Shown one piece after another: positions 54,601 to 62,800 of a stretch of 64,000 nt of DNA (position 1 is its first letter; each line of letters begins with the position of its first letter). A program made the position numbers and the translations under genes. Location of the stretch: the IMG/VR virus record IMGVR_UViG_3300035698_004199, positions 1-64,000 of that record, one strand, 5' to 3'. The DNA is from a virus. The notes under the pieces are model-generated. The model saw nothing but the letters and a program-made list of their open reading frames with translations. It was not told where the DNA came from and did not search any database.

Positions 54601-54722
54601 ATAGAACACATACAGTGTTAGGTACATTAGCTGCTTTGAATACTTATGACCAGGAACTGCCCAAAAGGATAAAAGATCAAAAGGATTTTTTATTGAAACA
54701 GGCAGTCTTGGAAGGAGTCTAA
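42648..54722 (+). CDS. Giant 4024-aa baseplate/fibre protein with glycine-rich adhesin module
   Basis: A single open frame of over 12 kb with ATG 42648 next to the upstream TGA. Most is beta-rich with many similar-looking sandwich segments (V..SV....D..T..L.Y pattern). Residues about 3108-3385 are a glycine-rich module: FLMVAGGGGGGGRLAGGGG, SYPIVIGAGGAGG, later GSGIVIVRYLG, and GGYTTHTFLANGTFAV at its end. This resembles glycine-rich receptor-binding modules of phage adhesins and marine surface proteins. The C-terminal 600 residues are again structural and helical near the end (RAVRYVWLAYRTHTVLGTL). It is probably a baseplate-wedge scaffold that also displays a receptor-binding domain; the role is inferred. 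Confidence 0.7.
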   Translation: MGFDFPGYVLRSINIASSNATDSGEPDTGVVRDPRPVPPSYTLDSKSVPPLGAPPAFVDPFADQYRAAVLDAPGTTPQEYLVWAQNTGSLALIEDPDWWLECGTGKFSEGTLTVIDALAQPEDPAIEDGADRVIVSDDGNRSLGRITHLVVARGDVAYDDGGWVNQNIPSFGRKGGEPYLVLDIAIEDQNPVSGVVALTDAQLTSLGGGLSHLRGDRIITVRYTIASIRFWWTRNDRYETRFGWNQSTRRWEPYKGSTVKNLGTILFDQTYQLEPKIRNLPWGAYLPGDSLVPDSYSMVRVGTTPGAGSTPLDNIQVRLDSEIADFDFSSHTTLNGVLGQTTGILKLSPTFVKLNAGSSIWYAPKSFTQKADGIVGGMRLADASPLYIAPIPGPTDRPIIQFGNRAPLTVILMDTDALVTLAAPASGTVLVSLSTGRLRFCPTDLDVAVPTSTLFSKHYLGEQVFYNGVSLNQEPQPTKLPAYLLNSMGGQGTASIDTILYIPDAVGLPLDLAQDRKGLGISGIIDAPDGTGALPAREGVDACIRPGGDTVGALATGRVRQIPDDVGDTILFSRAGAIETIQEVDLASDIATVIGKRKSPAKGTAIVAREKSTYGSAVLLSKKDRQQIGDESVYFVQATLTPAVYTEEAKIYSRNRDIFRFDGTETIYFAIDGDAFTWNPAALLIALPSQDYYTAEEVALSIQNDTTPPLPASSCVAQSGRIVLIGAADVEIGFGTNQMKDLSGCAVLGFLPGWQAHVGSGNWLPDSGAAVGLYRSPLNVNRENSTPDYAATARIEDLLLDSDIQANPYYFLSQKPLQDIAGFDENIFFALQAIVTDGDTTTIINRPLQHFEDIVHRFGQGKFDWIAGQAVAEALDKTTTTLNFGVPSLVEESFLGVSSIAAGLYISSDGGAFSFQDPDSDFIMPNSGLSGTATLIERFGQLLGSGAQGFVAEGLNTLLDATAHFQSGAHFQQTLKEGCRVKILSGDNAGSYLVTAILSETTLTVDIPFQTSNFLPLQWEIYEGYPDSAYDPALIADVSFKEFNHIQDEPFKIRMLQDTGIVPVSVSAQSADRLIADVTEAQNRPVGLRFGLVAPTAAVTATLSYLTKVKLGLLANGTLIVPDTSSLRFAGGFFSIQIGTQNFVPVGVTSFSSNPVTVEYLTQDDPSAASFTPKGSLKFSSTLLSTQAASQVYYVEDFLDPALLAANTAEYRDNGQINLSSADIALFAGTKLYFVQQMVTEGKKDVAISPMLGAFSFNGPVPKNSVIEAEYWRADMEGRKTGDMVTETLPVFIRREVTTLDSPRVYKFNTIGYNIDQRIIPSVWIGATLQNFGSEDCVVDYPASWNGSGRITFLKTVDATVVQVNYAVFEAQGGERAFEASQKNIYRPPFFIKANQSQFGLRGDRTGEFQVGQMLRFGEDCFYIKSLLYYPATATGGDITAVGIYPPTITEEGSRSPGNDVLALITDRPVTPIIDPDGTSPIATTAATGFFSTIDLDTFPFESVSRGQKVIVFQGNLLSFAVAGHLLELGGCPYTIASAELTTDGAKTKVTVTGGFLKGFAVGDNPTVLMSYRPVYPPETRDFLGVGPVLDSEPVEVVLFGETDVTGTALPGRTLIPEVEYKLDYDSGVVQLLAPVQEPFDVDQKLLLSFTRLRSLQPYMQNQVLVTPRYWADFYYAKAPDVENGILGGSLVGTYTYYSPDSFYFRAVKLTQYMGEVAQDAIKEIQSKQVAGGASLISAGGTANWEQGRMGLRAVGKNLLDIDRAARSFLEFYNQSVESFEQILETISGGFIGDTDGKFRFWIGHDREYPTPGYDDAIAGILQHRLVWNDVFNADLEDPIFCQTGDWLVKPKSADITDAQISGVFIPVDQLETLKTQQRGLIWNDIDDTVLTQMGKPVIKRLPYGLYIALKAKGVYKQMGESHDLSRLFPTQSEAFLRLYPGAGADIDTGTNTGTYTYGRVVDNAWAKTTNQQIGQLGNPVLGDITTVKSAEMKQRRARARVWGYFPNGIPAGIFSSPVTAPCVVATPLLLRDLPIDPETGYPDATFFLSEGGDLADLVAGDPELAVPGFAVGDQISWGKPSGTIVGAVSPVAATFWGLPSYLGVFVKAILDGCVLTFEDSDGNAITTPENLLMGVVPAHDYPLEEGDSVFVIPSMGSAGLSSTTLAANPTFEDLSAMAAQLDSFRSGFDLNVKEDGRLLDMTFPSRYDPFPFAIKEFMGQNPPAPMSALEGLVEFRNDDQNPLLIPALIGAWTNDSGDYTVPYLRTGNTEIERFGEIMLGVSEAFNAQSVGPAPILAVYPDEILAEDGVVLASTVVPSVTTDPAALLTAVDMLPVPDLGVGPIRSYDMLLVQTPLSGTSKFTEEPAGTETLGPHGILSVGSVEELSPTEWKVEPPRFVTATNISSADAIRYKLDNAMVFVDGIYPPDPQVVPPPGVVISEGAGFGGTILDFISITGPSITLNDGSLFDVGGLNTLIANGVPITIRMFCRPDPNILYGPPGGVPDPPPKVGGEEVFRLRITGTTVETWTYQGLYNTVVVGPPCVFRATHQLFIPAFGLLPWGPGVGAKNEWFLPYSSVGADHTMLYGLEFAFDIDATATESNSAWIDDDRLTFHEVCDLSWAQARGTVHSLPPNLSLETQLTVTEVEAGREGVTTYWSSINEGINGYSGAAPIPLTFIPAAPGGPVGVFTPVAGVVLEHGDLKAAAFEGYDNMPLAATDVIFSGVPSCDYPTGGSDKICEGYGFTGSQYNALLSTSDTESLDNRLAYPVIALGAGAVSSIVKGDVLAITASNDSDHIATVHAGTYLVRHAVEATPATDFYREVSPQATLGQTSDWVKTTFPEVVSYDPITDIMIISHLAPAPQGPLVGTVNSGFMPDTAGVSRLYFLRSIPDLNSADAATYRRSILSAEYTAISEVSGQGVFTLTDYQYADGTALPTTADFAALIAAGVSVSGMSYLAVQVGGDVYGLPNNNCVGYDHPVSPGLDETVYGFRRLTLAPQIGLSTATALVFSVGGAFDGAIARVAAPDVIIPMAATPASAYQFVTDEDTEVYHWVTNTLDTINVTPDLWRTLNIPSGSYGATVIYTPGVFEGPSCLLPGTQSSLLGPSDIEFLMVAGGGGGGGRLAGGGGAGGVLTGRYEVAPSASYPIVIGAGGAGGVSKWNAVPLSDKMGHTGGNSTAFGLTAFGGGGGAESLTPANRDGLAGGSGGGSANFGLVGVGVVGQGYDGGGGVVNYGGGGGGASEVGGDSGAVWHTAGAGGDGIESSISGTATYYAGGGGGGVYEGAGRLVGSGGAGGGGAGGEHYTLATKDAASGTANTGGGGGGAGYNNPFQASENNEVGGAGGSGIVIVRYLGVPRATGGLIVTAGGYTTHTFLANGTFAVDPIAAAVENGFWAQSGVFLEPSYPRTPLNLTPAVSHERVVDADHDLTDPTGVSDLERETGMRDSDTYRVSGSVADVPEEAQFSVRRIRRFHDVGLPSDNLMPLRYAYEIRRGIITDLTVLPSSGNKIEARSFTMNWEAIKPALAPKANDVWNDGITYQGTNLGDFLDVDVNVHPGDLFRLLDSNGNCLEEVPIQAVAGRDTLILAAPGLQWYNTALGDIRFEIWLRRAPVPHEQSNEQLLSLVMDREVLRTDATWGAATESGGYASVVNQLSDDTLTESFAVSGVRVGDIVIVDPIGDIPQDIAGLPTALEHSSRPLGDDAVVERNVAGVYVAGGPSSLDDNRGFYRVTGLNDAAPTPYIEVDPVNTYAGDTTSPVVFAQTDPDRAYAVYPTIHGSALTTGEEGQMDLRPTEARNPADGSFKTNSLGVSVKSIGPFSYKVYRPSAVFSDETIDLILMTRERTLSLIDLIRNTERNKSGSYFVFQRDTHLYELGDSTNPDVGLGFASNAFLRSIVGRVDIMPYANTSSCLSLLDRRFWILDTQLDSLTFDSGLKMKRLGPGETPYTEYSTAIGGVVRPVLPDLVDEVLDQTERLRAVRYVWLAYRTHTVLGTLAALNTYDQELPKRIKDQKDFLLKQAVLEGV

Positions 54723-54723
54723 A

Positions 54724-54942
54724 ATGAAAACAGTAGAAGAATTGATAGCTGAAGCGGGCTTGCAAATTAATACTTGGGGTGAGATCCCTGAACACACAGC
54801 ATCTTTGGAGCCTATGGCAGACTATCAGTCTTCGTTAAATAAGCTAAAGGACTTGTTAGAGGGCTTGATAGCACAAGATCAGGTGGCAGTAGCAAGGTTG
54901 CAAGAACAGATGGCTAAACTCAAATATGGTGGGGGGTCATAA
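54724..54942 (+). CDS. Small helical baseplate-associated protein
   Basis: A 72-aa protein starting two bases after the giant gene's stop, overlapping the next ATG (TAATG). Mainly one long helix (QSSLNKLKDLLEGLIAQDQ then RLQEQMAKL). GGAGTCT before the start lies in the upstream gene. It is probably a small linker or chaperone; family unknown. Confidence 0.55.
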   Translation: MKTVEELIAEAGLQINTWGEIPEHTASLEPMADYQSSLNKLKDLLEGLIAQDQVAVARLQEQMAKLKYGGGS

Positions 54943-57806
54943 TGGCTGATTCTTGGGGCACAATCACATTTGAGATTCCAGACTTTCTGGAATCTGCCAG
55001 GGATAAGATCAATAACATTGCTGAGTTCCTAGTGGCTGTGTTAGACATTGCTTTGCTAGCTCTTAATTTTGTAAAGACTTTTCTTACAGGGTTCCTGGAT
55101 CCTATTGCAGGGTTAGTAGCAGCACTAGTGGAAGAACTTAACAAGCTGTTGCGGGACTTGCGGCAACTGGGTATGTATTTAGCGGGTGACTGGAAGCTAT
55201 TATCAGAGCCTAAAAATCTGGTAGGAGGCTTTCCTGCTTACGAAAAAAGGATGATTGCAAGATTAACAGACCGAACAGATCCAAGTAGGCCGGATGTATC
55301 AGCAGCAACTTCTGTGTACAGCTTGTTCCTCTATACCTCAGTAGACCTTTCAGAGTATAGAAGGCTGGTTGAGGCCATTCGACAGATACTAGCCTTCCTT
55401 AAACAGGTTCCTAATTTGAGTAGCGGTTTTCAGACCCCGTATATTACTGAGGTGTCTTACGGGGCTTCTGCTGCAAGTGTAGCAGACTTTGATCAGCTGG
55501 GAAAGTTCTTTGACAGCAGCCCACAAGCCCCTGCAGTAGCTTTAGTAAAATGGAAAATTGACTCAGGGCGTCAAGACGAGCCTTTCTTTCCAGGCTTTGC
55601 AGTACCTCCGGGTGGTTTTGTAGTAACAGTATCAACAATTTCAGATGGGATCCCAATTGTTTATGATAGGCCTAGAGAGGGAGACACACTACAAGCAAAA
55701 GGTTCGTCTGATGTAGTAGCACAACCCAGGGAGTACGGACCTGTTAGATTGAGTACCGGCCAGCCCTTCATACTGCATGGTGGGGACTCAATGTTAGACA
55801 CCATCCCTACAGAGTTTACATACAACAATGGCATAGATGATGGAGTCTTGAAAGACGGAATCTCCAGGATTTACGGGACTGTAGGCCGTGTCTCAAGGCA
55901 GGTTCCTATAGAACAACTTAAAGCTGGTGACACCTATTTGTTGCAGCGTGCCTTTTATGTTTCTCCAGAAGCCGTGGGTATGGCTTTTATGACAGGGGAA
56001 TACTCAATACTGTTAGATGGTACAGACATGCCACACGATGCTCATGTAGACGTACAAGCAGACGGCACCTTGAAAATAATTGATGACGGGCCTGCTGCAA
56101 ATCTATATGTTCGGGTGGCATCCTGTAAAAAACTTGTATCCGAAAAAGAAGCCTTTAAGTATAAACTTTCCAAAGCCACTTTGAAGGTTACGGGGCAGCC
56201 AGTTGAAGTAGGTACACTAGACCCAACTGTTAATGGTGCAATTACAGATATCGGTGCTTTTTCTGTACCCCAGCAGGTGGTTTTCCCGAATGCTAACACA
56301 AAAAAGTACATGGAGGCTCTTAAGATAGCTCTGCTGGTGTTAGTGCTGAGTCGCCCTGACCTAAAACCTTTGGACTCACTACAGAGCACTCTTTCTGAAG
56401 ATATTTATGAAAAAATACAGAGTAACAAACTTATTGTTGAAGGTGTAGCTTTAGAGCGTTGCGGTTTGGAAGATTTGCAGCACTTGACTGGGATAGTTTA
56501 TGACCAGAAGGTTACTTATCAAAAAGCAATGGCTTTGTTTGAAACTTCTCCGTTGGACTTCAGAACTGATTTGTTGCAACGCATTGAGATAGCAGCTCAC
56601 GATATTTACACGAAAACAGGACCAAGACCAGAAATTGAGGCTTTTGTTGTGCAGAGTACCGAGAGGCTTAGGAATGCCACTTGGTTAAATGTTTTAGATG
56701 CTACCCATATCACTTATGGGATTGGTTATGAAGAAGCTGATCAGTTAGATCAAACACTATGGGAATCCTTGTCCGTTAATAATATTTTAGTAGGTGTTGC
56801 CAGGAATCCCTTGTGTGCTGTGGGACAAGAGGAACAGGGGCGTGCTGTTATGTGGAATGCCCGTATTACTGAGGACCGCCTTCCGCAGATGCAATCAGGT
56901 CTATTGGACGCTACAGATCCTGCTTGGACTGCTGCTACTGCGACATGGTTGGTTCCTGCTGATGAGGCAGAGGCTTTTCTAAGCGAGTGCCCTACAGGGT
57001 TAAAACCTATTTTTGAGAAAAGTCGCCAATTGGATGGAAGCATTCAAGTCAGTCCCGAGCTTCAAAACACTTTGGGTAGGTATTCTATACAAAATAAAGT
57101 TATAGGGTCAGCAGACATGTCTCCGGTTTTGTTTTTCGGGCCTAGACTTGATTTATCTCCCCAAAAGATCCTTTACTGTAGGTCCCTGTTTGCAAACTTT
57201 GAAGATGGTATTCTATTCCAGGAAGCAGCTATCGCTTTGCAGATTGCAGGGGCCGCTATTCGTAGATCCCTGAAGGACGGTGAATGGCTCTATGTTAGGT
57301 TTTTTGATTCCTTTTCCAACATAGAAGACTTCCTAGCTATGATAGCTAACTGGGTAGAGGCCCTACAGAAGTCACTTCAATCTATTGTAGACACCATAAA
57401 AAAGTATATTGAGTTTCTACAGGCCCGTATTGTGGAACTACAGCAGCTTATCAGACGTATCAATGCGTTATTACAAAACATGCTGGGCTTTGCTTTTCAG
57501 ATCCCAAAGATGTCTGCCTTGGTGCTTCTAAACTCACATGGTACTGACGGTGTGCTTCGGGATTTGATCTCTGCCCAGAACAAACCTATGGACTCACCGC
57601 TTGCTTATGGTGGAGGGGTTACTATGGTAGTGCCACTAATGCCTGCCATTATCCCGGCTGCCTTGCCTTTTCTACAGGCTTTAATAGTACCTCAATCTGG
57701 ATCTCCACTTCCAGGTGAAACGATGGCAGCAGACTCATCTCAATTAGTGGGTATTACGGGGGTGCCTGTTGTACCTCCTGTCTCACCTGAACCGGATGTT
57801 TTGTAA
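54942..57806 (+). CDS. Large baseplate protein with hydrophobic N-terminal helices
   Basis: 954 aa. Residues about 20-80 hold long amphipathic/hydrophobic helices (FLVAVLDIALLALNFVKTFL, VAALVEELNKLLRDL). The centre (about 160-400) is beta-rich, with a Pro-rich, Asp-rich section. Residues about 780-850 are long helices (LQKSLQSIVDTIKKYIEF, RIVELQQLIRRINALLQNM). The arrangement resembles a coiled arm of a baseplate wedge. No known catalytic motif. Position between the giant protein and the gp25-like gene supports a wedge role. Confidence 0.6.
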   Translation: MADSWGTITFEIPDFLESARDKINNIAEFLVAVLDIALLALNFVKTFLTGFLDPIAGLVAALVEELNKLLRDLRQLGMYLAGDWKLLSEPKNLVGGFPAYEKRMIARLTDRTDPSRPDVSAATSVYSLFLYTSVDLSEYRRLVEAIRQILAFLKQVPNLSSGFQTPYITEVSYGASAASVADFDQLGKFFDSSPQAPAVALVKWKIDSGRQDEPFFPGFAVPPGGFVVTVSTISDGIPIVYDRPREGDTLQAKGSSDVVAQPREYGPVRLSTGQPFILHGGDSMLDTIPTEFTYNNGIDDGVLKDGISRIYGTVGRVSRQVPIEQLKAGDTYLLQRAFYVSPEAVGMAFMTGEYSILLDGTDMPHDAHVDVQADGTLKIIDDGPAANLYVRVASCKKLVSEKEAFKYKLSKATLKVTGQPVEVGTLDPTVNGAITDIGAFSVPQQVVFPNANTKKYMEALKIALLVLVLSRPDLKPLDSLQSTLSEDIYEKIQSNKLIVEGVALERCGLEDLQHLTGIVYDQKVTYQKAMALFETSPLDFRTDLLQRIEIAAHDIYTKTGPRPEIEAFVVQSTERLRNATWLNVLDATHITYGIGYEEADQLDQTLWESLSVNNILVGVARNPLCAVGQEEQGRAVMWNARITEDRLPQMQSGLLDATDPAWTAATATWLVPADEAEAFLSECPTGLKPIFEKSRQLDGSIQVSPELQNTLGRYSIQNKVIGSADMSPVLFFGPRLDLSPQKILYCRSLFANFEDGILFQEAAIALQIAGAAIRRSLKDGEWLYVRFFDSFSNIEDFLAMIANWVEALQKSLQSIVDTIKKYIEFLQARIVELQQLIRRINALLQNMLGFAFQIPKMSALVLLNSHGTDGVLRDLISAQNKPMDSPLAYGGGVTMVVPLMPAIIPAALPFLQALIVPQSGSPLPGETMAADSSQLVGITGVPVVPPVSPEPDVL

Positions 57807-57818
57807 CGGAGAATTACT

Positions 57819-58697
57819 ATGGCTACTTTTGCAAAACTAGGTGTTTGGCCTATAGGTTACTTCAGAGCCTTCTCAAGTTGGCTCCTTAAAAACCGTAGGG
57901 ACGTTGCCCGAAGGATCGCAGTACTCAATGCTGAGATTGAAAGAATAGGTTTTATTCGTGTGGAGTATGCCACATCTGAAGATGGTACTAAAAGAACAGA
58001 ACAGCGAGTGGGTCTATCTGTAACACACAGCTCATCACTAGGCAAGTTATTGCGTGCTTACATAGCGAATGGTGGGGACCCTCTGGCCATTTCACCCTTT
58101 ATGTATCCTGAAACAACTGAGTTGTTTGGGGGTAGCACAGAAACAGATGCAGAATCAATTGAAGACTATCCTCATGGGGGCATAATAGCACCTATCACAG
58201 CGGCCCCTAATGAACCTCTGTCCTCTGATGTGGCTACTGGGTATGAAGGGCACCCCGGGGGCTTTGTTCGCTCAGACGGCTATTACCCAGCCCGTCAAGG
58301 GGGGCGTATCAGTCCAGGAGCTTATGACCATGATGCTATTGTAAAAACCATGCACCAGATGCGTAGCTGGGCAAACCAAGATATGAAGGAACGCCTACAA
58401 GATTTAGAATGGCGTATCATCAAACTATGTGATCTGCGTGAGCAGTTGACCAAGGAACGGGATGAAACTTTAGTACAAGCGTTTGGGGATGCTCTAGATG
58501 GTGTGGCACCTTTTGATGAAACACGCTTTGACAGAGATTATATGATACAGAACTTAATACAGGAAATGTATATCTTATTGTACGACACGGATGCTTCAGG
58601 CGCAACAACCTTTGCTGTCCGCCCAGAAGCAGCACTGCTTGAATTCACCTTCCCGGACAGACCCTCTGAAGTGGGCAGGGATATGCTTGGTGGTTAG
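57819..58697 (+). CDS. Baseplate/tail structural protein
   Basis: 292 aa with ACGGAGA before ATG 57819. The N-terminus is a helix with basic residues (WLLKNRRDVARRIAVLNAEIE). The middle (about 95-170) is Gly/Pro-rich and probably extended. The C-terminal half has helices (MKERLQDLEWRIIKLCDLRE). Family not recognised. A small terminator-like hairpin follows. Confidence 0.55.
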   Translation: MATFAKLGVWPIGYFRAFSSWLLKNRRDVARRIAVLNAEIERIGFIRVEYATSEDGTKRTEQRVGLSVTHSSSLGKLLRAYIANGGDPLAISPFMYPETTELFGGSTETDAESIEDYPHGGIIAPITAAPNEPLSSDVATGYEGHPGGFVRSDGYYPARQGGRISPGAYDHDAIVKTMHQMRSWANQDMKERLQDLEWRIIKLCDLREQLTKERDETLVQAFGDALDGVAPFDETRFDRDYMIQNLIQEMYILLYDTDASGATTFAVRPEAALLEFTFPDRPSEVGRDMLGG

Positions 58698-58699
58698 CT

Positions 58700-58721
58700 G
58701 GCCTATAATAAGGCCTTCTTT
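58700..58721 (+). terminator. Weak terminator-like hairpin
   Basis: GGCCT (58700-58704) and AGGCC (58711-58715) form a 5-bp stem followed by TTCTTT. It lies just after the 292-aa gene and before the gp25-like gene; it may attenuate transcription rather than end it. Confidence 0.4.
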
Positions 58722-58738
58722 AGAGGGTGGAGGCAGAA

Positions 58739-59848
58739 GTGGCTGTAGATTTTCAACTAGGTTGGTCGTGTCCGCATTTAACTATTGGGGAAGTGGTTCC
58801 TCTTGCAACAGATCGCCGCACTTTAACTACTAAACAACCAATTGCGGGGCAGGGTGCAGTACAGCTTTTAGTTAATGATGATGCTTATATCCCACAAGGC
58901 GGTCTTTACTCTTCTGCTGTTTTGACAAGTCGTTTGTCTGGTCCTTATGATTTAGGGCCGGGGGCAGACTCTTTTACAATCACAACGTCAAGAGGCACCC
59001 AAACCTATAATTTCAATCTAGACAGGGCCACTCGGTACACTGCAGAACAAGTAGTGAAGCTTTTTACCAAGGCTAATATGGCAGTAGTTTATTCTAGTAA
59101 TAATAATGGTCACTTAATACTTACAGACTCAAATGCGATAGGTTCTGATTCTTTTGTAAGTGTCTCAGGGACAGCAGCTGCAGTTCTAGGGTTTGGCGAT
59201 TCAGATACCAATGAATACCAAAGAAGGGCACAAGGCGCACAGTTGTATCCCGGATGGGTTTTATTTACACCCCTTAATCAGCTTGACACAATACCAAACC
59301 ACAGAGTTTTACGTTTCGTATCCCCTGTGCGAGGAAACCCTATATTCAAATTGACATATACAGTAACACCTCAAAGGTGTCTACGCTGTGGTGGAAGCAA
59401 TATAGAAAATGACATACGGTTTGCAAGCAATGGCCAAAGCTTGATGATTCAGGATGAGGATCTGCTCTATCAAGCAGCCCTCAAGATTTTGCTTACGGAT
59501 AAAGGTTCAAACCCTTATCATCCTTGGTATGGATCTGAGATCAAGTCTCGTATTGGCGCAAAGGCTATTTCTGGTGTGACTACACTACTAAATGAGGATG
59601 TCCGTAGGTCCCTGTTAAGACTACAAGATCTACAAACATCACAGGCTAAGTATCAAGAAGTTACATACAAAGAACGGCTATATGCAATCTTAAATGTGGA
59701 GGTCAAACAGCACGAACAAGATCCTACTGTATTTTTGGTAGAAGTGACTGTTCAGAACGCTTCCTCTGAGCCTATTAACATTTCTATTGTCTATGCAGTC
59801 CCCTCGACGGTAGCTTTAATGGGATCAAATGGCCTTTTTTTGGCCTGA
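58739..59848 (+). CDS. gp25-like baseplate wedge protein with extra N-terminal domain
   Basis: 369 aa. GTG 58739 is chosen over GTG 58727 because GGAGG (58729-58733) is correctly spaced for it. Residues about 225-365 fit the gp25/GPW wedge family: DEDLLYQAALKILLTDKGSNP.H.WYGS, IGAKA, DVRRSLLRLQDLQ, and closing strands ending AVPS. A CLRCGG pair (near 210) may bind zinc. The N-terminal about 200 residues are an added beta domain (ADSFTITTSRGTQTYNFNL, hook-like). T4 gp25 is about 130 residues, so this one is fused to an adaptor domain. Confidence 0.75.
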   Translation: MAVDFQLGWSCPHLTIGEVVPLATDRRTLTTKQPIAGQGAVQLLVNDDAYIPQGGLYSSAVLTSRLSGPYDLGPGADSFTITTSRGTQTYNFNLDRATRYTAEQVVKLFTKANMAVVYSSNNNGHLILTDSNAIGSDSFVSVSGTAAAVLGFGDSDTNEYQRRAQGAQLYPGWVLFTPLNQLDTIPNHRVLRFVSPVRGNPIFKLTYTVTPQRCLRCGGSNIENDIRFASNGQSLMIQDEDLLYQAALKILLTDKGSNPYHPWYGSEIKSRIGAKAISGVTTLLNEDVRRSLLRLQDLQTSQAKYQEVTYKERLYAILNVEVKQHEQDPTVFLVEVTVQNASSEPINISIVYAVPSTVALMGSNGLFLA

Positions 59849-59870
59849 GAGTGATTGATAAGGAGTGGCT

Positions 59871-62800
59871 ATGGCGATAACCCCTAAATTTCTTGGCCCC
59901 GACGGTCTTTACCGGGAGCGATATATATTTACTACAGACTCCCCCTATAGGTTTTTCCATGGGCAGATGGATTCAGATACTATTGACATGCAAGTATCTA
60001 TTCGTGGTGGCGGCCAGACTTCTAATCCTGACTACATTCTTTTTGAAGGAACAACTTTTACTGTCCCAAACCCGTCTGCTTTTCCAGATGGACTTCAATT
60101 ATTACAAGGCTCTAATAATATTCAGGTTCGTTCTGTTCTATCTAATGGCCAAACAACAGATTTTGGAACTATTGATGCCAACCTGTCTTTGGAACGTAAC
60201 ACTAAGGCATTGACAGCACCACCTTCTGGATTCTTTATTGAACGGAAGGATCAGACTGTCCGTCTAGTAATTACAGGGTTAGAGGATACAGATGTTCAAG
60301 GCTACAATGTTTATGCGTCTACTTCACCCGGCGGTGGCTTGGTAGGCTACAAGAGAATAAATCTTGCGTTGCTGACAACATCTTTAGCAGAAGAGATAAC
60401 ATCACAGTTGGGAACACTAACTGTGGATTCTGCTGTACCCCTAGATGGGGATGGTTCTCCTGTTACAGACCCTCTACTATTCAAAGTTGTGGGTGTGCAG
60501 ATGGATGTTGCGGGAAATGTGCTGCAACAAGACTTTGATGAAAACCTACAGATACCGGAAACAGTCACACAGTTCAGAACTACAATGCTTATATCCTCTG
60601 TGTCTTCAACGCAACGCTACGAGTTTATTCATAATAGACAAGCACTGCCTACAGACACAGAATACCCAGCAATTCCGTATAGCGAGTTTTTGGCAATTCC
60701 TGAAACAGATCCGCTGTACTACACGGTGACGGCTGTATACTATATAGATGGTGTTGAGTACGAGTCTGCTTTGTCGCAAGAGGTTTCAGGATCTCCACTG
60801 ATAGTTACTCCAAGTATTGCAGATCTGCCTACTGTATCCAGACAACAGATTGTTAGGGACACTTCTTTAACAATCTTCAGGTCACACCCGGAAGCGGATA
60901 CAAAACCAGGTTCTTACCTCAGGGATACCTTTGTAGATCCTTTTGCTACAGAAGCAGAGCGTGTTCGCTTCGTGATTAGCTTTTTGCAATCGGCACAGAG
61001 TTTTACAACACTACTGGCAATAGACGACCCCAGTAGTTCAAGGTCTTCTCTACCAGTTACGCAATCGGCTTACAAGCTGGCTCTAAAACAAGCGTTCTTT
61101 CTTCAGGACAATCAATCTGTTCAAAACTTGATAGACAATGCTTTTGATCAGCTGGCCTCCCGCCGTGGGGTTGTGCGACTTACAGGGCAGCGTGCTAGAG
61201 GCGAAGCAACTTTTTTCCTGACAACACGCCCAACTTCAACTTATGTGGTACCTATTGGCACAACTATTTCTGGTGGCGGCATAGAGTTTAGGACAACTTC
61301 TGCAGCCAGAATCTCTGCTTCAGGGGTTGGTGTAAATTATGACCCCTCAACAGGGCGTTGGTCTACTAATGCTTATATAGAAGCCTCAGATGCAGGCACA
61401 GGCGGTAATCTGTCAGCTAATCAGATCAGATCCCTGGGTGTTAATTTAGCAGGGCTTCAAGTTACAAATACGAGTGCGACCTTTGGGGGCAAGTCTTCCG
61501 AGTCAAACTATGACCTTGCAGTTAGATCGGATGGTTTACTTGCAGGGGTAGACTCAGGTACTTATCGTGGCTGCATGACAAAAGCTGCTAGTGTAGGCGG
61601 TGTGGAACAAGTTAATGTAGTGGACGCAGGACACCCCTTAATGATGCGTGATCTGGATGCTGATACTGGTAAGCACTGGGGCGGCAAAGTGGATGTGTGG
61701 GTGCGTGGGGACAGCCCAGCAACACTAACAGACACCTTCGCATTCTCTTTTGAAACTGTGATAGCAGGACAGTTTGAGCCGGTGGGTGCAATTACAGACT
61801 TGTTGTTCAGAACTACCGACAGCAGAGTGTCAGCAGAAAACCCAATAATAGAAATGCTTGAGCTTCCTGATTGGGGTTATGAGTTCACAGTAGATTCAAA
61901 TGATGGTTCTGGTCCACGTCCAATGAGCCTTACAGGAGCAACTCTAGTTGGTTATGACGGCGTGCAGCTATCCACTTTGTATAATGACCCCACACTTCTA
62001 CGGATTACAGACCAGTTCTCAGGAACCTTCCGTTTCCGTACAAGTAATAAACATGTCTTTGATAGACAGCCTGTTGACCAGATCAATTCCTTTTATCAGG
62101 TATCCAGTACAGGAGTTCAGGTTATTGTGCCTGAAGAAGGCTACAAGCTTTTCCACCCAAACGATCCACTAGACTTAGGCATGTCTACTTTAGCAGGTGA
62201 TTATATCCAGGTAGTAGAGCCCACTGACGGAACTATTATCCCAGACATCCCTTCTGGAGTGCCTATTGTTATAACAGGGGAAGAACACGTTATTTTATCT
62301 GGTCCTGAATATCTATTGGCATTGGGTATTAACAAGTATACAGTCCACATCTATAACAGAGACCGTACCGTTGAATACAGGGGCCCCTACCATCCTGGAA
62401 CTGCAGCCCGTGACTACACCTTTGTAAATGAGGACGGGGAGATCCCGCTGGCATTTAGTTTGGTAACAGGTTCCAGTATCACAAGTGGTATGACTATAGT
62501 AGTAGACTATCAGCACGATGAAAACTATTTTGTAGAATATCAGACAAACGGTATTGTGCAAGCAGTTCAAACAGTTGTGGATGATACAAGGCATGCAACG
62601 GCTGATGTTTTGGCTAAGGAAGCTTTGGCAGTAGGTGTGGATATCAAAGGCACTATTGTTATGCTCAGGAACCAAGATGTTGGAGTGCTAGACGGACGTA
62701 TCCGAACCGCTTTGGGCAGAACCTTCGGGGCATTGTCTTTAGGGCAGCCTGCTCGGCAAAGTGATGTCATCCAAACTATTGAAGCAGTACAAGGTGTCTC

